This document shows, one piece after another, positions 30,801 through 42,800 of a stretch of DNA of 64,000 nt. Position 1 is the stretch's first letter, and each line of letters opens with the position of its first letter. The stretch comes from Owenia fusiformis (taxonomy: Eukaryota; Annelida; Polychaeta; Sabellida; Oweniidae). The position numbers were made by a program, and so were the translations under genes. The notes beneath the pieces were generated by a model. It had not been told where the DNA came from. It worked only from the letters and a program-made list of their open reading frames with translations, and searched no databases. The stretch lies in assembly GCA_903813345.2 (NCBI GenBank), contig CAIIXF020000009.1:34260740-34324739 (forward strand), given 5' to 3'.

Positions 30801-33800
30801 AAGATTTTAGCATGTAAGTGAAGGGAACTCTAGCCCAAGTAAAAAGCTGAATAAAAGATGGCAGCACAAGATTTCATTGCTTTTTCTGCTATTTAGAAAC
30901 TATCCTATTCAGCCATTCATGCAAGGCCAGGTAGTTTCATTTTAGGGGTAATAAATAAGCTGAGTTTCCTAGTGGTCAATGCAGAAAATGCGTTCTCCAA
31001 TCATAATGTTGTATACATAATTCAATAGGGATGTTTTGTCCTCCCTCCGTTTACGACCCCTAATGAGATGCAAATTACTCATAAATTGGATTCTTAACAA
31101 GAAATGCTTGCAGACTTGGGCAATAAACTCATTAGTGAATATATAATACTTGTTTATCACTGTGAACATCTTTGCAAAATCTTTGTTGATTTTGACCCTT
31201 GATTAAGCAACATCTGTTCTGATTGGCTGGTACTTGTGGGCATAAATAGGGGGACAATGTTTTACTTTTGGAGACCTGATTTTCCGTCCGCTTTGCATTA
31301 CCATTCACTTACATTCAGGGGTGTAGCTAGCTTTCAGTTGGGGGGATGTGATTGCCAATTTTAGGTTTTTTTTAGTCGAGGGTGGGGGGTACTAAAAAAA
31401 ATTTGGTTTCCAGTCAGGGGGGTGGGGTCATGTGGCATATGTAAGGCAAAAAAGTATTTTTAATTTTTGTTTAAAATTTTACAAAAATTGATGAATTTTC
31501 CTTCAAAATTGAGCTAGAAGCTTCAAATAAAAAGCATTTTAAAGCTATTTTCTTCGACCTAATGGTTCTATTTTTTATTGGTTATGAGGGGGGGAGTGCA
31601 CCCATTGCACTCCCCTGGCTACGCCTATGTACAGGTGTAGCATTATTACATTCAAGTTTTATTATTATCACTCAATTTGCATTGTTACCATCACATTTTA
31701 TTATTACCATTTAGTCAACATTATTACTATCAAGTTGTCCCAATCAGTCTTGTTAAAAAGGAGATTGTGTATTTTTCAGGGTGGACAGCCCAACTGAGAG
31801 ACGTGTCAAAAGATGGGGCTTCTGCTTCAATGAACTGCTGTCAGACGCCACAGGAAAACATGAATTTGAGGTTTTTCTGAAAAAAGAATTCAGTCAAGAA
31901 AATATCTGGTTTTGGTTGGCGTGTGAAGATTTGAAATATTCACCAAGTAGTAAAGTCCAAGAAAAAGTTAAAGCAATATATAGGTATGTACCTTCAAATT
32001 CTCAATAAATTCTGGTGCCAGGCATCATGATTGGTAGAGAACCCAAATTGAGTTCATATTGTACTATTATAATGAAGCCATGTTATATTTGTACTTGAAA
32101 AATGATGATGACAAAGTACATGTACTCATAATTATTTAGACAGTCATTTTACAAGGATTTATTGAAGATGTTTTGATTGTTCACTGATACTCACTCGTAT
32201 CAGCATTTAGTGTCTATAAATGTTTGTATCCTATTGTAAAGAAATACTAGAAATGTGAGATAAATAATCCAGTTATGTTTCAGGGAATTCCTGGCTCCTG
32301 GTGCGCCTTGTGAGATTAACATTGATAGCAAGACCATGGAGAAAACCCAACAGAATTTACAGTCACCTTCAAGGTCAGTCAGAAATTAGAACACATTTTT
32401 CACATTTTTCTCTTAAAAATTCTGAATGAAGTATTTAAGGTTATGCATTTCTAATCAATTTTGAGTGTTGCCTTCATAGATAATATGTTTATTATATTGG
32501 AAATGCACTAATGTTTACTGAATTTGTAAAAAAATGATATCCGTTCTCACTTGACATTTTTCTGCTTTTAGGTTTACGTTTGATGAAGCTCAGGCCCACA
32601 TCTACTCCCTTATGAAGAAGGATAGTTATGCCAGGTTTCTACGTTCAGACCACTACAAGTCTTTATTACTCAATGCTCTACAACCCAATTCTATTAAGAA
32701 AAAGTAAGTTGATGTATTGTTTGTGGGGTCTTTTTACACTTAATAGGTTTCGTATGTGAGAAGGGGTCTCATGGAGATCTATCCACCTATAGCAAGTTTA
32801 TGTATAGTATGTAAATAATACATACATGGCATGCAAATAGACTTCGTGAAACCTTTGCTTAAAAAGGTAAAAAGTGACTGCATATATGGGTTTAGGGGTA
32901 TTCGTATAATTTATTCATAGCTCATATCCAGAGAAAGGCCATCACGATGTGAATGTACGGACTTGCTTGCAATATGAAGTGTTATTTGTATGTCAAAGAG
33001 AGTCAAAGTGTGCTCTCACTGTTTCTCAGACCTTTTTCAGGCTGTAATACTATACATATATTTTATATCATGTTAAATGTTGTAAAAGCATTTTAATCTT
33101 GTCTCTAGGTTCTCATTAGCCAACGTATTTCAAACGATGGGTCGGAGAAAAAAATCATCCCCGATGTTGCTACGGCAACGTAGTCACAGTTTTAATGACC
33201 TGAATGCTGGGTGAGAAGCGAACGTCTGCCTGTTTTTGGATATTAATCACCACACTAGATTTTAATGAAATGCTCATCACATTAGAATATATTTTTATTG
33301 TTAATTATATTACATTTATATTTTTTGGTGAAAATTTTGCTTCACATTTATTGTTTGATTTCAGCTTTTTTACAAAATTGTCCAATTATTAACCCCTATA
33401 GTGCTGGAATGTTCTGTCAATTAACCCTTCAAGTGCTTGAAATATACTATAGTTTAGAAACATCAATACAATAATTTCCAAGAAACACATTAGCTGATTT
33501 CCAAGAAACACATTAGCTGATTTTGTAGCTTTAGACCATTTGTGATGCCAGAAAAGCATATTCATTGATGATTAAAAGCATGTTTATATTTGAGACTTGG
33601 CCTGGCCCATGTGAATTTTTTGCTAAATGGAAATCAAGCTGCATGAAAAATAAAATTACAACTCTCTGACTAATTCAGAGATTTCTCTGACTAATTCAGA
33701 GTACAGAGGCTCTTGGATATTTAAAATATTATTTCTTCTCTATAATCTTCAATGTCTTTGTGAATTATGTCCTTGTGAATCAAGAGTGATTTACTTTCTG

Positions 33801-36800
33801 TTTGACATGCTATGTACCAATTGTTGAACTTATTTTTAAAGTGACTTTTTTAGTCAAAATATACTATATAACTAACATGTGGATGTGGATGATTCAATTT
33901 GGATTATTGATGTACCTACTATCAATGAATTCCCTACATCTTAACCATTTTGATTTTAAGCCAGTCATTAAAACTGTTTCATTAGATTATGATCAGACCA
34001 TATGTATAGCTATTAACCAGAACTCATCATACCGTGAGCTTCCTCTGCAATATCATAGCTAAGGGAAGGGGGCTGTAGTATGAGTAAACCTGATGGTGTA
34101 CATGTATTTAGCTCACTGCTCAACCCAGAGCATGAAATGCTAACAATATGATGAGGCTGGTCAGTATGTATGCATGCATGAACATCACATGTTATGTTTT
34201 TCTCACCCTTAATATTGGTAATTATTTGTAACGAAAAACAATTTATAACTGAGGATGTTGCAATTCATAATTAAGGATATTACAATTTATAATTGAGGAT
34301 ATTGCAATTCATAATTAAGGATATTGCAAAAACACTTAACATCAACATCTGTTGAACCATATAGTTTTTTGGGGGATTATTTTATACAACCCGGTGACGA
34401 CGGAAAAGCAATTTTTGAATGATCATGTGTTGTATTCCTATATCTGATTGGCTCTCTTCCTTTGTAGATCACATTGGCAACAGTTGCGAATAGCAAGATC
34501 TGGGTAACCAATCAAAACAACATGGCAGTCACGTTTCTTCTTTCACTTTTCACTTAAAAGAGAAGAATTATCAAAAAATTAACTACCAAGCATGGAGAAC
34601 CATATATATTTACATGCAAAACTTTCAGCCACTTCATTCATTCAAAAATTTTAAGGGTGAAATAAGAAAAACTTGACATCCATGAATTATTTTGGACAAG
34701 GAAATGTCATGTGAATGTAGTCTTATAACATTAACAAGATGTGTAATGTATACTTAAGGGGGATTCATGTCATATAAGTACACACAAATAAAATTTTCTT
34801 GTGTTTTGTGTTTACAAGCAAACTTTGCAAACACCATTAAGAAATGACAGGAACTCGAGGAAAAATTTAAAAAAAGAAATATGAATGGAATGGAACGATT
34901 TTATTGATGTGTACTTCAACAGACAGGTGTTCAAGATATTCACTCCATATACACTCATCTTTATATAAGATTGGAAAACCCATAAATCATGCACCTCATC
35001 TTCAGTTTGCAATATTGGTAAGGCAGAAGTTATTATGGGATTATTTTCTTTTGGCCATGTGCAAAGACTTAAACTTCATTTCAAAAACATAAAGCATTAC
35101 ATTGGGAACTTTATTTATGATTAATGGCTGATCATTATTACAGAGCACGCTTAAAAGGCATGTGAATATAACACGCTATTAAAAGAATGGTCATAGCATG
35201 CCAGTAAGCATGACACAAAGTGATTCACTTACACGCTAAACTTCAACTGGAATGCTTATGAAACACAAAATAACCAAGTGTACGAAAAACTGTCTAGCAT
35301 GGCTATTCACTGAGAAAAATAACAAAAATTGATGATTTTTAATAAGTGAACATAACAATAAATTGATATCTGATGTAAATGTGAGAAAATATTTTAGGGG
35401 AGAGTTAAACGGCCACATACATTTGCTTTGCGTAAGTTGATAATTCCTGGGAATTCAACAAATTGAATCCACAAAACAAAATAATATTATGTCCCATAGA
35501 AGATTCTTGAAATTTTTCACTCTCCCAATTGTTCTTTGAATGAACCTCGATGCAGCCTATTGACAATACATGTCATGGCCCTGTCTCAAACAACTGTGTA
35601 CCTCCTAACTTAGGTTAAAAACACCAATCATCTCTTGCATTATGAGGTGGGAGGGAGGATCATATTTTTCATTAATTGATATCCATCTTTTCCATTCTGA
35701 TGTTAAGGTGATTTTCTAAGACGTTCTTTATTCTTGTCCATTTCATTTATATATGTCGTAACTATACTGGTGTTAACATCTTATGTCCAGGTTTCAATTT
35801 TTACCTTTTACTAAATCCATAATTGGGGTTCTTCTGTATTAGTGTTAACGTTTTGACAAAAGGTAGTAGTCTCCTTCTCAGAAAGCTGTTTGCTTGGGTG
35901 ATCCATAGAGAATGAGATGGTGCTATTGATGTCCAGTGTTATCAGAAAAGATTCAGTTATTCTTTGCTTTTTTTGTCAGGGGACTCTCAAAAGAGAATAT
36001 GTTTATGTAATTTTCCATCTGTTTCCATCTTAATTTGAATATTTTAACCAAACAATATGGTAGAACAAGATTTTTTCTACCATATTGTTTAACCAAACAA
36101 TATGGTAGAACATGATTTTTTTACCTCTAAATGTACATATTTTATAAAAGGTTTGAGTGGGGATTGACTATAGGGTAATGGATAAGCCAAGGTGTCCAAA
36201 AAAGGAGGAAGAATCCTTTAGAATCACAGTTAGCTTTATCTGTGCTTGATATTTGGTTGTTTCATAACCACTGGCTGCTGTGTGTACTAATATGACAAAG
36301 TCTGGTGCAATATACAAGAATTTATGTGTATTATATGCAGGCCTGTCAACTGTCCCGCAATTTGCGTATTTGTCACGCATTTGCTGAAGAATTTGAAGTC
36401 ACGCCAGTTTTTTTTGCGTGACAGAAAATGTCACGCAAAATACGCATTTTACCTGGTAATTGTCAAGCAAAAATATTTCTGTAGAAATTTTTTCGAAATA
36501 TGTTTACGATACGGTAAAAATACGAACGCTGGAAAAAACCGAACGCAATTTGTTCGGATTTGTCACGCGAATCCCGTATGTGTCACGCATGTTCATCGGA
36601 AATTTTTCGTACCTACCCCCCCCCCCCCCCCCCCCCCCCCGTTGACGACAACGGTAGCGTAGCGAGCGCGAAAAATTGGAGGTGTTCAAAGTTTGGCAAA
36701 GGTGCTCAAACTTTGGCCAAAGGTGTTTAAAAGTTGGCCAAAGGTGTTCAAAATTTGGACAAAAGTGTTCAGATTTGGACTTAGGTGTCCAACATTTTGA

Positions 36801-39800
36801 AGTCACTCATATTAGGTGGTCCCAAGTTGACAGCCCTGTATATGAGAATGTATAGCATTTGATCTGGTGTACAAATTGAAAGACCCCTTTTTATAGACTG
36901 ATAACAGCAACAAGGAGTAAATTATTGACAGTGTTTACTTAGTAAATGTTCATATTGATGAATTTATAGATCTGTATTTTCATTGTGTGCTTTTATTCTA
37001 GAGTGCTCCTCTCAGTGAAAAAATGTTGCTTCCGTAGATTTGAAATACATGTCGAAAAGAATTTCTGATGCTCGTTACATCTTACAGTAGAAACTGGGAA
37101 TTTTGGGCTGTTTAGGAAGAGCCTCTCTCTGTTGTTTTTCTGCAGATTTTTGAAGTCCTTGTGTGTCTTTTACTGTTCAATGTGTGTCAAAATGGGTGTC
37201 TGTCCAAAGTTTTAATTAAGGTAGCAGTTAAATAGAAGTTTTTGCTTATGTCCTTCAAAAATAATGAAAGTAAACAAAGAAAATTTTAAGTTATAGGTAT
37301 AGTTACAATTCAATTAGAAATCTAAATAAATGTTGAGATTGAATCAAATCATTGCAAAATACTATTAACATGAATGCTTATTATAATATAATAATTATCC
37401 TTCTTGGATCTAAACTACCATTGCTTTTACTTTGAAGTCATGTTTTTGATGTTTTCAATAAAATCAAATAGCTGACATATTTGAAAAGCAATGTTCATAA
37501 TAGAATAATAATAGAATAACATATACATGCAGTAGATTCAAATTGAAATTTCAGTTCATATACTATTTTCATTACCATTGGATTTTCTGGATCAAGGAAG
37601 AAACATTTTTCCTAAAATACAATGTAACAATGTATATACTTCAAGATTGTGTTAATGTATGAATTGATTTTAACATGATTTATTATCTTCCAGGGTGGAT
37701 GCTTTCTCATCATCAAGGTATTGATATTACACACAGATGCATGCTTACCAATATCACTCTTTCCTACCTCATATTAGGGGTTACATAGGAGAGTGTGTAT
37801 ATGGAACAAGTTACTGATACCGTCTCAGTCATAACCAAAATTCATGTTTTCTATGTCACCATGTTATGATCTTTTTTTCACTTTTTTTATGGAAAGTGTT
37901 TGGCATTCAGGGTTGATGTTCAGTTTCTATAACAAATGGCAGGTGGTGACTTACCCAAAATTCATGTGTTTTTTATGTCATTTGTGACATTTTGCATTTG
38001 AAATCCTTGTTTTCAATTGTCCCTCATTTACTCAATGTTGACATGTTTGATCAAATCAATTAGCATGCATACTTATGTTGGACATGCGCTGAAATCTCAG
38101 GATCAATCCTAGAAAAATTAAAGCTCAGCTCTTGACTTAGTTCGCCTTAATCGATATTGATATAGAAACTGTAACTACAAATATGAATTTCAGGTTTTTC
38201 AACTTTGGTGGAAGCAGCAACAATAACAAACAGAAGGCTGGTGGTCAGAAGTCTCCAGTCCCAAGCCCAAGTCCTAAAAGAAGAGGGAGCACAAACAGCG
38301 ATATTGTCCTTGCGGGTCCTCGAATTCTGTCCCACCATTCATACAGTACAGGGAATCTTCAGCAGTTGGATCCTGACACCCCTCCTAATGTTCCTGGCAG
38401 GTATGTTGTCACCCCTTTATCTGTTCTGGTAAATAACATGAACTCATCGAGAGGAGGTGGTCCAGAGAGTAGATTATACATGAGCACGTAAAGCATTTGT
38501 CTAATATTGGTAACACACCTCCAGTGAAACTTTTCTCACTTACAGTGTTTTGTATCGAGCATACATGTTTATTCACTCATCTAAGTTTTCTTTATGTTGA
38601 ATTCATGAATTCTGTGAGTGCAATTGGAAAATTCCGCAATTGAATAAGGCCAAATTCACAGGATTTCATATGGAGAATAAAACAACACTGAAACAAATTG
38701 AAATAATCATTTTCCTTTTTGGGCTACTTATAGGAACCCCTTACTAAAAATCCTATGAAATTGCATTCATTCAACCCTTCAGAAAAACTGTCAGTTCTGT
38801 TAGAATTTATCAAATTTCAGGATTTTGCAAATCAGCAGGTCAAGGTAACCACTCTAAAATTGAAACCTGAGAAGAGTGTATATTTCTTCAAATTATTAAG
38901 TTTGGAGACTAAAAATACTAATTTTATTTTACAGCGTACCATCACAACCATCTTAAATGTTAAGTTAAGGTATTCAAGTTTCCAAATTTGTGTAGATTAC
39001 TTCATTATCATTCAGCCCTTACAAATCTGGTCCATTCCAATATATGTTTCATGATTTGTTTCGTATTATTGTTTCCTGTATAGCATTAAATTAATAATGT
39101 TAATTCCAAGTTGAAGGCCTTGTGCCACTACCATCTAATGGAACAAATTGTAAAGGCTAAAGATCAAAAATTTCATGAAAACTTTCTACAGCAGGGAAAT
39201 TTGCAATACAAGCAATATTGCAATCTGACATGATTTTAAAGATAAAATCAAAAGAAATTCCAGCATGAAATTTTTGAACTTTATTTTCATTCATTGGACA
39301 TGTTTATTCATCTTTGATTCTTCTTTTATGTGTCTACGTTTTTCTGTCATGTCCTAGGCTTGTCTAGCTCTGATCACTGGGCAACACTTCATATTCTTTA
39401 TCTTTATTGGATTGGAGACATGGCTTATCTTAGTCTGATGCATCATGGGGCAATGCTTATCTTATAATGCATTGCGGACATAGCTTGTTTTCTTCTGATG
39501 CATTATGTACAATCTTGTGATGCATTATGGACATCATTGTGTTGTTCTGATGCATTATGGGTCAGTACTATCTTGTGATGCATTATGGACATCCTTGTCT
39601 TGCTCTTATGCATTATGGGTAAATACAGTACTTATCTAATGATGCATTATGGACATCCTTTTCTTGTTCTGATGCATTATGGGTCAGTACTATCTTGTGA
39701 TGCATTATGGACATCCTTGTCTTGCTCTTATGCATTATGGGTAAATACCTATCTAATGATGCATTATGGACATCCTTTTCTTGTTCTGATGCATTATGGA

Positions 39801-42800
39801 CTAGTACTATCTTGTGGTGCATTATGGACATCCTTGTCTTGCTCTTATGCATTATGGGTAAATACTTATCTAATGATGCATTTCAGACATAATGCATTTG
39901 ACATGACCTAGGTTATTCTAATGCATTGATGGACATGACCTTAATTATTCTAATGCATTGTTGGACATGACCTTGATTATTCTAATGCATTGTTGGACAT
40001 AATCTATACCTCCCCGATCCATTGTTAGACATAGCCTGGGGTGTTCTAGTACATTTTAGACACATTTTCCCTTTTCTAATAATGTAATGCTAAACAGCAG
40101 TGCATTATTGAACATACTAATCTTAATAATTCTCTTCATAAGATACCTTCTTTCATTTTCTTGTACCCCTATTTTAATTGGCTAGTTTCTATGCCTACCA
40201 TGGTCGCCAAGTTTTGTCCATACTAATAAAGAGCCATTGCTAGTTTAGTTCAGTTAACACAACTAAGACCACGGACTGTCCAAAAATTGTTAAATCTTTT
40301 TGATGACATCATAGAAAAATTGCATATTGTGCTCAAATGATCTATTTATATCTGGGGATGACTTGCCAAAATCAGGGGTCAGTATGTAAACAAATAAAAT
40401 AAAGAAATCCCCCAAAAATGTATTTTACAAAAAATGTATCGTACTATTGTGTTATTAAAGCTAAGTTCACACCAACGGCAAAGCTGCTTTGCATGCTGCA
40501 TTAAAGTGCCATCAAAGCGCCGTTACTTTGCTTGCCGCATTAAAGCACCATCAAAGCGCCGTTGGTGTGAACTTAGCTTTAAGGATTTAAGCACAAGAAG
40601 TTATTCATTCATTATATGTGGAATAATGCAGAGTTAAATTGTATGCACAGTTAGGATTGAGCCTACAGGGCAAGTGTTTTGGCTATCATGCATTTGAGTG
40701 TGTATTGCCACATTTAATGGATATTTTCTTGTGCTTTAGTCCTTATTTTACACATGATGAAACATAGAGAAATAAAATTGAATTGTTGCATTTTTGCTTG
40801 TCATGAGATAATATTATGCCTAGTGCCTAGTTATGTGTGATACCAGTGTATTATTATGTTTATTAGCCAGGTATTGATATAAAAGGTTTAAATGTAATTT
40901 CAATGTTTAGCTTTGAATATCTTCTTGAATATACATGTACTAACATCTTTACTTGAATATGTATGTATCTTCACCTTATTAATATCCTTTCTTATGCAGA
41001 CAAGTTCCAGCAGAAAATGGGTACGACTCAGTTGCTTTATATTTTAATGATCATGCAGAAAACATATTTGCTCATGCTTCTTTGCAGAGTGCATTACAAG
41101 AATTTTAGATCAAAATTACTTGGTGATATTTCATGATATTTTGCTATACATGCGACTGTGTGTACACGCTGAAATTGATACCTGGTATTGTTACATAAAT
41201 TAATTGGCCTATGACCAGGGAGTTTTAACCCAAAAGACACCCTTGCACCCCTGGACATACAGACATAGCTTGAGCCTGAAATGTCTCGATGTCCCAGTTG
41301 ATCAGTTCTTTTACTGCACTCTTTTTGCTCTTTTTGCAATGTAGAAATAGTCAGAGGAAATTTAATGAGGCATTTGAATATAGCAGGCATGAATTGTACA
41401 TTTTTTAATTTAAGGGCATTTTGTGTACATATGCCAGTGCTCTCCCCACGATTTTTGTGTGGAGGATTTTGCTGTCTTTTTAAAATAACATTTTTAAGGC
41501 TGCAGAGATTTCAATGTGAGGAGAGCCCTGTCATGTTAGGGGAGGCATCAAAAGATCAATGTCTGATAGAAAACTAAATAAATCCGTTTGCTATCCGACA
41601 AATGTCAACATTAAATTTTTTGCAATTTCGACTCGAAATGCCTTGGATTGGTTTAAAAATAAAGACTTCTTCACAAAGATGCATTCAACATGGAATATTA
41701 TGCTTATTGTTGTTGGCACATGTTTTAAGAATCATAAATAAGTTATAGTACTGCCCCTATGAAAGTCCAAATTGAGTCGCTAAAACATGTGAAAGTCCAC
41801 GATCAACTTTCATTGCATTTAGTTTTGAGGGGGAGGGGGTCCAACTCAAAACTAGATTTATTTAGTTTCCTATCAGACATTGAACTTTTGATGCCTCTCC
41901 TTATACAAAATACCCATCCACCACAGATTACAGTCTAGCTCACAGCCACATGAAAACATGACCAGTAATGTAATGACACCATGAAGTGAATGGGAGGTCA
42001 CTTCAGATTGTTGAGGCATTCCTTGAGCTGTGTGTTTCGAGGGTCATAAATTCCAAGTTTCAAAATATCCAGAGTGTGAATGCAAGCAGTAACATTATCC
42101 ATAAAGTGGCACATGCTATACTTTACACAATTTGTTAAAAGATAGCTAAAAAATGGCCTGTACAACTTTACAATATCACACTTCAATTTTGCTTTTTGTC
42201 ATAGGCTTTTAGGTTGATTTTAGTAAACATTATCACATTGGATACCATGTTCACTTCATGTAGGTTTACATACTATGAACACAAGCAGCATGATTCTCCT
42301 TATATACACACTACATTTGATGCATTAGAAGCATGATTTTCAACTGTGCTATGAACAGTTACGTTTGAGTGTTAACAGACTAAATAGAAAAATATGCAAG
42401 CTAGAATTTAGAATAGTGTTCATATAGCTAATCACATTTTATAGAGGTGTTTTTGAATTTTGCACTGATTCTAGCGATTTTTTACATAAACCAATGGGTG
42501 TTGTCATGTTGCCATTTTGGATACTTTTAGATTAATATCTCATGTCATTGTGATCTGAGGTAAACTATTCATAGGATTTATTTCAAATTCAAATAAATGT
42601 CAAATGGTATATGTTCTAGAGGTAATTAACTATGGGCAGCCATCATGGAATATAACTTAAGGCATCCATATGAAAGTATCATTGGATATAATAAACTGGC
42701 TACCAGGAAAGATTGAAATTGGTGAGCTTGCAATTCGAGAATAGCCAAATTAAACCATAAGATTCAGTGTGCATAGAAATAATATCATGAAATGAAAACC

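Noticed and set aside
36324-36806. Frames through the C25 run on both strands
   Set aside because: They lie within a non-autonomous repeat and depend on homopolymer codons.
38936-38966. Possible alternative last RGS exon after an ACAG acceptor
   Set aside because: It would add six residues and stop; no support beyond a weak acceptor.
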